From Meandrina meandrites (taxonomy: Eukaryota > Cnidaria > Anthozoa > Scleractinia > Meandrinidae): a stretch of 64,000 bases of DNA. A program made the position numbers and the translations under genes. Shown here one piece after another: positions 49,540 to 61,228 of the stretch. Below the pieces are notes generated by a model. It ran no database searches. It worked only from the letters and a program-made list of their open reading frames with translations, and was not told the DNA's origin. The stretch is taken from assembly GCA_963693305.1 (NCBI GenBank), contig OY855913.1, forward strand, positions 15,593,022 to 15,657,021, read 5' to 3'. The stretch's first letter is position 1. The number at the start of each line of letters is the position of its first letter.

Positions 49540-49912
49540 CTGCGGTGCATCGTTGTCTTCGGGCTTTAATTGTCGTTTTATCTCACTTCCGATGCCTCTA
49601 AGCTGTTCACGCTCATGCTTTGTCTTGAGTCTGTCATAATAAATAATAATGACGGTATATAGTTATTGGACTTTTCATAAATTTAACGAAACTGTAAATT
49701 GTGGATGCTGGCGACATTGGGTTTATTTATATATGTACATTCTAATGAAGCACTTGCATTTCATATCGTTTTGGTAAACTCCTACTTAAGTAAAACGATT
49801 TTCAATCAGGTGCAAAAGTGTGTTGGTTCATTCCGTGTCCGTGCGTTAGTTCAGTATAAGTAAGCTGCAAAGTTAATGTCTGGTTTCAGATAATCACTCT
49901 TCGGACTCTTAC

Positions 49913-50175
49913 CCCAACTGGTCAAGAAGCTTTCTTGTGGTCATTTCCAAGATTAGGGCCTTTTGTTGTGCCGGTTTTAACTCTGTCTTTATCTGTGGAT
50001 GATGAGAGTAGCTGGACCGAATCTTTTTGTCATCAGGTAAGATTATTTCCTGGGCCTCCAAATACGCTTTGAGGATCTCTTCGTCACTGATGTGGATGTC
50101 ACCCGAGCTCTCTACGCCCTCCAGGTTTGGAATCGCCAACAGTAGCCCCGTAACAAAACACCAAAGCTTCGACAT
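49913..50175 (-). CDS. Haem peroxidase, first exon with signal peptide
   Basis: ATG at 50175 gives MSKLWCFVTGLLLAIPNLEG, a typical secretory signal, then a propeptide-like helical segment (ISDEEILKAYLEAQEIILPD, then AQQKALILEMTTRKLLDQLG). The exon ends at a good donor (GG/GTAAGAGT). In-frame codons upstream (MVYFSWCGNVTK) lack the hydrophobic pattern, so the later Met is preferred. The product would enter the secretory pathway, as expected for this family. Confidence 0.8.
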
Positions 50176-52384
50176 CTTGGTCACGTTTCCACACCAACTA
50201 AAATATACCAACTATGTAAATAAAATTATAAACGCACGGATGTTTTAGCAAGTATTAGATGTGTTTTTTATATCCTGAATAATCGATATCGAGGTGTATG
50301 TTTTCAGCCTATGCCTTTGGGAACTTTCTTTATTTATATAATTTTTCCCGGTGAGGGGGGTCAACAGGGAGGGTTACCCTGATTCTCAGACGGCTCGAGG
50401 TCGCTCGCCCAAATAAGGGAGTTTGGGCGAGCGACCTGTGACCGTATGAAAATCAGGCTACAGGGAGGCAGGGCGAAATAACTTTCCAGGATGATTTCAC
50501 TAACTCTGTTTTAGAACAGCGGGATAATCTTCAAATTGCGCTCAGTCTCAGCCCATGCATCCAGAAACTTGACAAAACCTATAAAAAGGAGTTCATTTCC
50601 ACTGCTTAAAGAAGTCGGCGAAGTGACAGCGTGGCTAGAATTAGGGTAATGATACTAAGAATTCAATACCCTTAAAAACTGTTTACTGGTAAACTGCGGC
50701 ATTTCAAAATGCTTGAAAACATGAAAAGACAGCATACGGACAGCCACTATGTAACTACGTACCGTATTCTCTCGATTAGACGTCCCCGGCGTTTATTTCA
50801 AACTTGGCCTGGAAGACCCGGCGTTTATTTGACTCCTACAGTTTATTGGAGCCCGGTTTTCATGCAACGTATTTTTGACGAAAATGTATCCGGATAATAT
50901 ACCTACAGTAGATTATACCTTAAATAAATACCTGAGCGTCCTATTTTAAACTCCACCTTCGAGACCCACACCAATAGATAAAGTTTTTGTCTGGAGTATT
51001 TTTATTGGGAAAAGGCAGCTTACCTTCCCTAGACGTCTTTGATCTGCTTAATAACTTTTGTCAAAGTTTTTTTTCAATAATACATACAAATAGTTATCTC
51101 TTTAATTTTTGTAGATATTATTTAAACAGCTGCTTCGTTATATCAGTTACCGAAGAAACAATATTTGCATCCTTTTGATTCACTCAAAATTAAGCTCAGT
51201 TCATAATTAGTACCTAGCTAATGCCCGCTTCCTATTGGTCTAGAGCTTAATAATGCCATGTCTATTCCTCGGCGATTGTACCAATAGTCTCGATGAACAA
51301 TTACAACAAATACAGAAGAATCCCAACATTAACTAAAGGTTCACTTTCTTTTGGTCATTTTTTGGTCATTTTGTTTATTTGAAATGGACTATTACACCTC
51401 CATGAAAGATTGGCTACGCTGGCCATCTTTCTGTTAAGAAATCCATTTCACACATTTTCACTGAGTTATAATTAAGGTAAATACAACTGGTCCAGAATTT
51501 GCCGTTTATTGTAACTCGTAATCAGGCAGCAAATTTTAGTGAAAAGACCTCGTTTGTCGGTACAGTTTGGAATATCATGAACTGACACTTTTAAAAATTC
51601 TTAGCACTTTTAAAACGTGCCTCGCACCGAGGGGTCTAGGTTGCAATTTATGAAATAATATAATGAAATGATATCTTTCTTGTTTCTAAGGCGTTATGCA
51701 TGATAGCACTAACTGGGGAAGGGAAGTTTCCCCAGCTGCTAAAGATCTCCTGGACCGTTGATTCATGTACGGACGCGAAGCGCAAGGGCCGCAAATGACC
51801 GAGGAGCAAATAAACAATATTCCCGAAAAAAGGCATTTTATCCAGATAACTAACACATTTAATAAGCTTAACATGTTCAATAATACAAGTACTTCGAGTT
51901 GATAATTTTGTGCTATGTTACACTGAGGCCTATGAATTGTATAGGTGTAGTTAAAAAGAGCCGCAATGTCTCTAAAACGCTTTTCAACGCTTTTCAACCT
52001 CCCCCCACCTGTCCCCTACGGGTTTTAACGCTAGCCCTGAAATTTATATCGAATAAAGTATTTTAAAACGTTTGAAATATTGTTTATTTCATTCATACTG
52101 AGATTTACAGACAGAATCGAGCTGTTGAAAAACCTGTTCGGAAATTCCTGCAGCCAATGATAGTAGCGAAACGACTTTCTCACACTTGGAAAACCCGTTC
52201 CGTCCAATCAGAAGGCGGCTGTCAAACCAAATCAACATTTTAAAATGTACGGCTTGTAGCTAACTCTGTCTGGCACCAGCTACTGGAGTAACATTACTGC
52301 TCGAATGTTCTTGCTCACCGTAATATATCACCGAGCAAGAAAACATTTGCTAAAAAGAAGAAATCGATTTGCTAATACTTGAAC
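50176..52384. other. Non-coding stretch upstream of the peroxidase gene
   Basis: No gene supported. It should include the peroxidase promoter close to 50200. It contains the small foldback at 50373-50463. The segment 50750-50880 (frame YRILSIRRPRRLFQTWPGR) resembles a repeat family seen elsewhere in corals but is unclassified. Confidence 0.4.
50373..50463. repeat. Small foldback element
   Basis: AGGTCGCTCGCCCAAA and the inverted TTTGGGCGAGCGACCT form a 16-bp stem. Outer parts (CCTGATTCTCAGACGG and CCGTATGAAAATCAGG) also pair imperfectly. Resembles a 90-bp MITE. Confidence 0.6.
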
Positions 52385-54150
52385 AACAACAAGCTTTATT
52401 TGCATGACTATAAGTACATACAGTATTGCAAAAGCGTAAAACGAAAGTTATAACAATCATAATTATGTAATAGGAGAAAAACAATTACGTGTGTGTTCCA
52501 TCACTTTCATTCGATAAAAGATTATTTCTTAAAGATAAGCATCTCAAGATGAACTTCATCAGCTGAGTATTTAAATAATAATTATCAGAATTCATTAATT
52601 TTTTGGTGGCTTGCATAGGAGGTAATTGTGTTATGTTTGGTATTTGATTCTCTACTTTTTTGTAAAATTCATCTCTAAAAGTACAGTATTTAGTACAATG
52701 GAAAAGTAAATGAAATTCATCTTCAATTCGGTTTGATCCACACGAATGACAGAGTCTATTATCCCTTGGGATTTGATCATATCTGCCAGTTTCGATCAAT
52801 AATTTGTGATTACCTATTCTAAGTTTCACTAACTCTTTCCTGTTATTTAGTTTTCTTGTAAGATCTAAATAGCAGGAAGGCGTATATTCGTCTTTAAAAG
52901 TGTTGTAGAATTCTAATTTTTTAGAATTTCGAATGTGTTGCCAGTGTGAAATATACTTTTGTTGCATAAGCCTTATATAGTGTTTAATCTTACATCAGTT
53001 AAGAAAGTCGGGTCAAAATCAGACAGATTATAATATTCAGACATCCTCATAACATTAGAGTAAAAACTATTTTTGCTGGTGTTATGAAGATCATATGACA
53101 TTAAAAAGATTTGTTTAACAGTAGAGTCATTTTCCTTATTGTGGACATATAAGGTGTAATTAATTATTTTTTGATTAATAGCTATTATAAGAGGAAACCT
53201 TCCAAGCTCAGCTCTACAAGCTACATTTGATGCTTTACTGCTTACTTCTAAGTAACGTTTACAATACTGGAGATGAGCTTTTTCGATCTGTGAACTGTCC
53301 CAAGACTTTAAATCAGGTTTGGTATATACTCCCCAGAATTCACTGTTGTAAGTTAAAATGGGAGAGATCATAGCGTCAAAAAGTTTATTTGCAAGGAATG
53401 GGGACAGATTGCTGACATGAGTGTGTTTTCTAAGGCTAAAAAGAGCGTGGAGAGCCTTCTCTTTCAATTTGTCAAGCGCCAATGAAAAGTTTCCTGTTGA
53501 AGAGATTAATGTTCCTAAATAGGTGTAATTCTGAACAACTTCAATGTTTTCATTGTCAATATGAAAACTATACTCAGTACATCTTTTTGCGCGTTTTTGG
53601 AAGATCGCGACTTTAGTCTTTTTAGGATTGATACTTAACATCCATGAATTGCAGCAGGAGGATAACATATTTAGGCAATTTTGCAATCCCATTTTGGATC
53701 TTGATAATATTACTAGATCGTCCGCGTATAAAAGTGAATTTAATTTCGCGCCGTTTGGTAAGACAAAGGGGTCAGATAAAGTTTCTTCGAAAGAGAATGG
53801 TATATTATTAATAAAAAGGTTAAACAGTAACGGGCTTAAAATGCAACCTTGTATTACGGCTCAATTAAGCAATTTTAAATAAGTATGTATTTTAAGTCCT
53901 GATGTTTTTACCGTGTTGAAATAAAGTTACACACACCTCTGGCATATTGAAAGGGTCGTGTTTGATTTTGTCCAAGTTTAATAGAACATGTAGAGTTTGA
54001 ATACAAACTCTTAATCAAATTGAAAAAACACCCTCCGACATTTATTTGTAACAACTTATATAAGAGACCAACATGCCAAATTGAGTCGAAAGCTTTTTTG
54101 AAATCTACGAAACAAGCATATATTTTCTCGTTGTGGTTATGCACACGGAT
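52385..54150 (-). mobile_element. Decayed non-LTR retrotransposon, RT and C-terminal region
   Basis: Minus-strand pieces in order: KIYACFVDFKKAFDSIWHVG (RT motif A region, about 54090), a broken stretch near 53880-53950, then LYADDLVILS just upstream of 53692 (catalytic YADD), SSCCNSWMLSINPKKTKVAI and YTYLGTLISSTGNFS (RT thumb). Last is a C-terminal part with CHSCGSNRIEDEFHLLFHC (C-x2-C...H-x4-C zinc motif). This is the typical end of CR1/L2-type cnidarian LINEs. Breaks at 52967-52973 and about 53890 make it inactive. The 3' flank (to about 52385) ends in CAACAACAAGC-like sequence. Confidence 0.8.
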
Positions 54151-57100
54151 AGTTCAGTTTTAATAGACCATATTTTTGTCTACCTGGACGTTCACGAACT
54201 GAAATTTTAGCTGATAGAATTCAGGTACCCTATCTAAGGATCACACCAAATGGTCACATTTACCGTAATATATGACATATGACAAGAGTGTTTCCTGGAG
54301 AAAAAGGTGGAAAGCTTCATGTAAAGCTCTACCAGTCTCTATGGATTCAGCGTGTGTCGTTTACGAAAGGTTATTCTCGTAAACGATCCACTGGCTGCAA
54401 AGAGTTGACGAAGTTTCAATCTAAGTTCGTGGCTACTCAATGATACGAATTACGGCTCAAGAACAATGAATGTCCATTTATTACATCTTTTCTTACATGT
54501 TACATCTTTGCTTCATATTACGTAGTATCGTTACATAGTCTATGGATATTAGATAGATATGTAGATATTAGTAAATTGATTTTAGTAAATTAAATTACAC
54601 GCTTAGCTGTGTCTTTGCAAAAGAGAATTTTGCTGAAAAGTAGAAGGAAACGTCATAGCATTTACAAGCATCAGAGACGATGCAATATCACAGAGAAATG
54701 CCTATTGCCTGCCTTTTGCATACCAAATCGTTTTTGAAAAAATAATTTTAAAAAAAGCTCATCTTATAAAATCGTTTCATGAAACTGAAAATCGAGAATT
54801 GTTTTTAAAAAGTTGTTGGAATATAAACGTAGTTTTTGACATACCGTAAAATTCTGACAATAGGCCCTCACCTTACATTTATTAACAGATGTTTTGTATG
54901 CAGAAAAGGAAAAATAGATCAATAAAATAATAAAATGACCATTATTCAGAAAGGGTTGCACGTAACAGTCTTGCGACTGACGAACCTGTGGCTCTCAGAT
55001 TCCCGATGGAATTGGAATTCGGGAATGTTTTAGAAGTCTGAAAATTGAGGATGTTGGGGTCGGAGTGGGGGTGGGGGTGGGGATCGTATGAGGGAAAGGC
55101 TTTCAAACCTTAGATTTGGGAGGTGTACGGAAGAAATCACGATTGAGTTTATATTGCGATGGAAAACTGTGTAGGGGTGGGGGTGGGGAGTGGCTATCAG
55201 AAGGAATTTTGCGTAATAAAGATATCTGAGTTTAGATTGCTATGAGCTATTTTTACTGTTCCTATAATATGCCTTGTTTACCCCCCAAACCATTTGCATA
55301 GACGCTGTTTTAATTTCTCTTGGGACGGTTGTAAATCCCAAGAGAAATTGAAAGCAATACCTTTGCAAAACGTATTTGGGGAGTGAACAAGTTGTATTGT
55401 TTGGGATCGTGAAAGTAGTCAATTGCTGAGATTGGCAGGGTAGCTTTGTCGGGAAGCGTTATGTAGGAGGGGGCCTATTGTCGGAATTTTACGGCATTTA
55501 CAAAACCCTGAAAACAATAAATATGTAACTTAAAAACTCCACGAAACGGAATGTAAACAAATTTGCTAAGTAGACACAAGCATTTGAACTTTAAAAAGAA
55601 AAAATAAGCAAATTTAGAAAAAAGAAACATAAGCAGGCTTTAAAAGTCAGTTAGCTATCCTTATAGTGGAAATTACTTGATTTTGATTATAAAACGGATA
55701 ACTGTGGTTCCAAACGGTCAATCAGCGGCATACTTGAAAGTTAACTTTGGAGATATTCACAATAATATTTAAAGAAAAGAATACGTTTGAATAATACTGT
55801 GTCATATGGCCATATTTACAATATATAATCTGGAAAGGACTTCTTTGAAATTTGTGGCATACCATGATCAATACGCACGGAGAGATATTTACAAAACAGT
55901 GACAATATTAATAATAATATATCTTTAGAAAAACTGGAAAATTATAAATTCCTTAAACTTTAAAACTCATTTGGCAATGTATTTACAATATATATACAAG
56001 GATTAATGCTGTAAAATTCATTGCCTTATGCTCTTTTGTCTTTTGTCAATATATTTACAATCTGGTTTAAAAAAAAACTGTCAGTGATTCCAATTATTAA
56101 ATTGCCGGTGTATTTACAATTAATTATTTGAAAAAAAATTGTTTTAAAAATAAATAGCAAATCAATATAATAGACTAATATTTACAATTGTCCGAACAAA
56201 AATAAATAAAATAATACTTTAAACTTGAATAAACAGAAAAGAAGATCTAGAGAAAAAAATAAAATCATTGTAAATTTATTTACCTGAACCAGTACAAAAA
56301 TTTTGCGAGGAAGAAATAAGTATTGAAAATAATAAAAAAACAAAGAACGATAAAATTTGTACATATGCAAAGACAAATAAGCATAGCGGATTCGTTATTA
56401 AAAGCCTTCCTTGATTGGTGTTCAGAAACATTTTGATTCCTTATTTGGTTTACACCATTTATCCTGCGCATGGCAGCGGTTGCAAAATTTTTCAACGCGT
56501 GCTGATTGGTTCATTCCTTATTTGAACGCGTTCATTTTGGTCAGCAGTACCACTGTTTCATTTTGGTATAACAGATCATTACAGCATTCATGCACATCCA
56601 CTGCCAGTTTCCAAACTGAGTGCAACTTCTATTGTTTGCTATTAAATTTTACTCTGTAAGGCGGTAGCTCAACAATTTGAAAGGCTGCAGAGAACAGGTA
56701 GCCAGTAGGAATTGAAGAACTGAGGGGGAACTGAGGGCGCCTGAAAGCTTAGGGACAAGAGGGAAGAGCATTTTTTTGTGTTCCGTCTCACGCCCAAGAT
56801 ATTACGCGCCTCAAGCGCCATCGGAAAGGAAGCGACTGAACTATGAAAACACTTACTAGTATCCAAACAATTTACCAAGCGCTCTGCTCAAGAATCCTCG
56901 TTGTTCTGTAAAATATCGGAAGAATGGAAACGTATCACGTTTGCACATTGCTTCATAGAAGCGAAAAGACCACGAAAAACATTCAAAGTAAAGCGTTCTT
57001 TTCAAAACCTTGCCGAGATTAAGACGGTATCCACCAGGACTTCGAGTAAAATTAAATTATGTTTCAAAATGATTTACACCCTATAATTGCAAACTGTTGT

Positions 57101-57745
57101 GTTACTGTTTCAAATATGTTATCAAAAGAAATCATTTCTAACAACACCAACCTCCGTAAACAAATTTTGAAGTTCCACCAAATTCCATTGAATCGCTGTT
57201 AAATGACGATTTTACAAAATAGCTACACGTGAGATTTTAGCTATAGCTTGTGAACTTTGAAATTGCTGTTGGTGTTATCAGGGGTAATTACTTACATCTT
57301 TACTTTTATTAAGGGTAGAAAATAATGCAATAGGATTTAAATTATTTTGGTACTCGATTTTTATCCAACTTAAATAATATTACTCGACTTCCTGATGGAT
57401 TCCGTTTTAAATTGTTTCCTTCTTTGACAAAGTACAATCAATTAAATACCGTACACTTAATTAATTAAAAAGATAAGCTAAACGATCACATAAAGCTTTA
57501 CAGTACATTAGATGTAAAGATTACCGAGCTTCAATACCACGTAAGGCTTTTCAAGTCGCGTACAAATTTCAATTCTAAGCTGGAGTCTCAACGTATTTTC
57601 GCTTCCTACTGATTGGAAGTTCAAAGTTATGCTGAAAAGTGCCATTTTTAAGGAAAACAAGGCTGCTTGCTTAACCTTTGTTTTAAAACGGCATCTCTCC
57701 ATGAAGAGAAGTTTGCACATTAGTTACGTTCGCTAAATAACTTAC
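54151..57745. other. Gene-free stretch
   Basis: No gene supported. G-rich patches (GGGGTGGGGGTGGGG) lie at about 55055-55080 and 55175-55190. From 55740 to 56280 the motif ATTTACAAT recurs about every 60-90 bp (55812, 55889, 55979, 56049, 56111, 56178), possibly a decayed tandem repeat. The outer end may contain the downstream exons of the proline-rich gene, not recognised. Confidence 0.4.
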
Positions 57746-57880
57746 CGATATGAGGGAACGGCTTGACACTACTTGTTTGAGTGAACCCATTAGCCGGGTA
57801 AATGTTTGGCATTTGCGATCCATCAAGAACTGTGGACACAGGAACAAACGGTAATGGACGATGATGGGCGTATCCAGTGC
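57746..57880 (-). CDS. Exon F of proline-rich tandem-exon gene
   Basis: Acceptor TTCTTTAG, donor G/GTAAGTT. 135 bp, phase 1 at both ends. Encodes TGYAHHRPLPFVPVSTVLDG then SQMPNIYPANGFTQTSSVKP. Related in style but not in sequence to exons A-E. It is the most 3' exon found. Confidence 0.6.
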
Positions 57881-58641
57881 CTAAAGAATTCAAAAGAAAG
57901 AAAATTCTCTTTCAAAACCAGTGCGTCCGCGATAAATATGAAACATTAACGACACAATTCAATGGTTTTAGCCCGGAAAAGGGGAGCGGGGACGGCTCTC
58001 ATATGAAAAAGATGGACATGGCTTCCATATGAAACAAAGGGGACGCTTGACGGGGTGGCTCAAGCTGTCATTTTTCATGTCTGATCGGTATTCTCATTAT
58101 TTTTTTATGTGCAACCCTAAACGAGACATTGACAGCTAAAATTACTAACTTTCTGTGCTGTTTTAATTGAGGCCAAAACCCTTTATTTTCACTCCTAAGC
58201 GAGGCGACGAGAATCCCGGTCCTTTTCATAGCGGAGTGTCTCCTTCCCCCTTCCCCAATGGCCATCCCCGGGATTTTTGCCTTAGGGGAGTCTCTCTTTC
58301 CTCCTTTCCCCATCCCCGGGCTTTTAGCCTTAAACAAATCCTCATGAAGACAGAAGCCTCGACTATGGATTGATGTTTTTCTGGGAGGGAACATCAGCAT
58401 GCTCTTTTATCGAAATCTTTCCTTTGAAATATCCATTAAAAAACCATTCTTGTTAATACACCAATCTGACCACTAGCGAAACAATATCCGGTTATAAAAC
58501 CTTCCCTAAAAGTACTCACAGACCACAGTACAATACAGTAAATAAAGAGCAGATCAAATGGTTCAACCAGAGTGGCTTTCTTACAACTCCTATGTCCCTC
58601 ATCAAAGCCCAGTATTACAATCATGGTATCACTCTGTGTAC

Positions 58642-58806
58642 CTTTCGCTGCCTTGCTGAACGGGTTTACTGGTTTCTGAGAATGGCTGGTCGCCTTAGCT
58701 TCAAAACCGTTTCGTGCGAATTGAATAAGTGGCTTGTTTTGGCCATCTGACACGGGTGTAAACAGTGGTGGTGGTGGTGGTGGCTGCTTTAACTGTTGAC
58801 CTTTTC
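58642..58806 (-). CDS. Exon E of proline-rich tandem-exon gene (165 bp)
   Basis: Acceptor CTTTTAG/GAAAAGG, donor AAAG/GTACAC. Phase 1-1, 55 codons. Encodes KGQQLKQPPPPPPLFTPVSD, then FARNGFEAKATSHSQKPVNP and FSKAAK. Paralogous to exons A-D. Confidence 0.65.
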
Positions 58807-58878
58807 CTAAAAGAAATAGATTAACTTCATAATATTAATTATAAATAAGGATAAAGTATTGTGTGTCACTGTCCGTAC

Positions 58879-59089
58879 CTTGCGCTAAACCGATTTATCG
58901 ACGTCTCAGAGTGGCTGGTCGCTTTAGCTCCAAAACTGTTTTGTGCAACTGGAATCATTGCATTTGCACAAAACAGTTTTGAAGCTAAGGAGAAGTGGCT
59001 TGTTTTGGCCATCTTGAGATGTTTCAGCGGGTGTAACACGTGTGTAAACAGTGGTGGTGATAGTGGATACTTTAACTGTTGACTTTTCC
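58879..59089 (-). CDS. Exon D of proline-rich tandem-exon gene (211 bp, out of phase)
   Basis: Acceptor TTTTAG/GGAAAAG, end CAAG/GTACGG. Encodes KSQQLKYPLSPPLFTHVL and, at the other end, AKATSHSETSINRFSAR. The middle contains an inverted duplication (AAAACTGTTTTGTGCAA ... TTGCACAAAACAGTTTT, about 58935-58983). The length is not a multiple of three, so inclusion of this exon would shift the frame. Probably a decayed or skipped exon. Confidence 0.5.
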
Positions 59090-59248
59090 CTAAAAGAAAT
59101 GAGTTAATTCGAATTTTACGTGCGTGTTCACATTGCAAAGTGTTTTAAAATCATTGAATTGAACGATTACACTCAAGGAGAATAAAGTAGTAATCTTCTT
59201 GTCAAATTCCAATATTAGGGATAAAGTATCGTGTGTCACTGTCCGTAC

Positions 59249-59431
59249 CGTTTGCTGCTTTTCTGAAAGGATTTATCGGCGTCTCATAATTGCTGGTCGC
59301 CTTAGCTTCAAAACTGTTTTCTAAAACTGGGTTCAGTTGATTGTGTTGGTCAGCTTGGCATATAACAGCGGCGCTGTTCACGGGTGTAAATATTGGTGGT
59401 GGTGGTGGATATTTCAGCTGATGACCTGTTC
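59249..59431 (-). CDS. Exon C of proline-rich tandem-exon gene (183 bp)
   Basis: Acceptor TTTCAG/GAACAGG, donor AACG/GTACGG. Phase 1-1, 61 codons. Encodes GHQLKYPPPPPIFTPVNSAA, then QLNPVLENSFEAKATSNYET and PINPFRKAANG. Nearly the same as exon A. Confidence 0.65.
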
Positions 59432-59623
59432 CTGAAAGAAATACGTTAACACAAATTTTACCAGGATGTTCACACATGCAAATTGTTTATCGCGTTCACT
59501 TTAACTAATACACTAAAGCAAACAAAGATGACGTTTCTGAGCACAAATAAAGCAGTAAACTTTATGTCAAATTCCAATATTAAATATAAATAGGAATAAA
59601 GTAATGTGTGTTGTTCTCCGTAC

Positions 59624-59725
59624 CGTTTGCTGCCTTTCTAAACGGGTTTATCGGCGTCTCAGCGGGTAACACGGGTGTAAACAGTGGTGGTGGTGGTGGT
59701 GGATGCTTTAACTGTTGACTTTTCC
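59624..59725 (-). CDS. Exon B of proline-rich tandem-exon gene (102 bp)
   Basis: Acceptor CTTTTAG/GGAAAAG, donor AACG/GTACGG. Phase 1-1, 34 codons. Encodes KSQQLKHPPPPPPLFTPVLP then AETPINPFRKAANG. It is a short form that lacks the middle segment of exons A and C. Confidence 0.65.
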
Positions 59726-59978
59726 CTAAAAGAAAAGAGTTAACTCGAATTTTATCTGCGTGTTCACACTGCAAAGTGTTTATCGCATTTTCTTAATACA
59801 ATAAAGGAAGAGAGATGAGATGAGTTAACTCGAATTTACCAGCGTGTTCACACTGCAAAATGTTAATCGCATTTACTTAAACTAAAAAAAGTGTTACTTT
59901 TCTGAGCACAAATAAAGCAGTAAAATTCATGTCAAAATCCAATATTAAGGATAGAGAATTATGTGTCACTGTCCGTAC

Positions 59979-60161
59979 CGTTTGCTGCCTTTCTGAAAGG
60001 GTTTATCGGCGTCTCAGAATTGCTGATCGCGTTAGCTTCAAAACTGTTTTCTAAAACTGGGTTCAGTTGATTGTGTTTGCCAGTTTGGGATATAACAGGA
60101 GCGCCGTTCACGGGTGTAAACATTGGTGGTAGTGGTGGATACTTCAGCTGTTGACCTTTTC
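59979..60161 (-). CDS. Exon A of proline-rich tandem-exon gene (183 bp)
   Basis: Acceptor TTTCAG/GAAAAGG, donor AACG/GTACGG. Phase 1-1, 61 codons. Encodes KGQQLKYPPLPPMFTPVNGA, then QLNPVLENSFEANAISNSET and PINPFRKAANG. The most 5' exon found; upstream exons with the start codon were not recognised. The product looks like a low-complexity, proline-rich protein built from repeated modules. I do not recognise the gene. Confidence 0.65.
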
Positions 60162-60299
60162 CTGAAAGAAATACGTTGAAATAAATTTTACCAGGATGTT
60201 CACACTGCAATTTGTTTATCGCATTCACTTTAACTGATACACTAAAGGAAAAAAGATGACTTTTCAGAGCACAAATAAAGCAGTAAACTTCATGTCACT

Positions 60300-61228
60300 G
60301 GGGCACCCAACGAGATAAGTTTACTATAGGTGTCGGAACACCGCTTTTACGTTATTTTTAAACGCTAAGAAAAGTGTATCTTTTCGGATACGCTAGCTGG
60401 ACACTCAAACGTCAGAAAATACTAGGGAACAAAATATTTTAACCTAATTAACGAGCCGCTGTTGCCTTCTCGAAAATCGTAGCTGGCCTTTTTACGACTA
60501 TTTTGCAGAATGCAAAATTGGAGTTAAGTTAACGAGCGCGACGTCACTCGCTCAGACGGTCAATCGTTCCATGGGTCGTAGATTTTTGTTTGTAATTCCA
60601 CTGACCAATGCATAACTTGACGATGAAATTTTCAAAATGTCTACAAATGTGAAATGTAGTGAAGCAATGAGTGATGAGATAATTACAGCTATGTCAAGAG
60701 CATATGGTGCGAGCATTTTCCTCTTTGAATTGTTTAAAAACAACCTAGAAAGCATTTGTTGTCCTTGTTACGAAATGAACGCGGGCTCCTGGCAAGCATG
60801 GGTTTTAATAACATGATGAATGCAATGCGTGAATATTGAGCAAAATAATAAAGGTTAAGCGCACGCTATGGCCTGTCACGCGCGAATTTTCAAAGTATTT
60901 ACACTTTGTTCGCAATTTTCTCATTTCTTCGCAAGCCTCGTGGTTTATCATTACCAGAAAAGCTCAGTTATATAATGGCAGTTTTCAAAGAATACCAACT
61001 AAATGTTCGACTATGTTTAATTAACAGATGTCAAGACTCCTAGTTAGTCACGAAAGACATTACATAAGCAGACATTGCTCCTGTTGAGTGTGTCATCAAA
61101 CAGTGATTAAAATTGCACTACTACGCGCAGAAAGCAATGACTACTTTATTTTATAAGTAAAATTACCATTAACAGCTTTGGACGCTTAACAGAAGTACAC
61201 AATAAAGTTGACAACCATTTGGCAGTAA
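60300..61228. other. Non-coding stretch, left arm of a local duplication
   Basis: No gene supported. TCAAGACTCCTAGTTAGTCA (about 61030) and the block ending ACAACCATTTGGCAGTAA (61210-61228) recur at about 61992-62070, 62345-62410 and 62500-62520. Confidence 0.5.

Noticed and set aside
57120..57290. Inverted AACAACACCAAC / GTTGGTGTT as a MITE
   Set aside because: Only about 10 bp pair and no target duplication could be found.
58170..58400. C/T-rich segment with CCCCGGG(A/C)TTTT repeats as a possible further exon
   Set aside because: Imperfect tandem low-complexity sequence without phase-1 splice sites matching the neighbouring exons.
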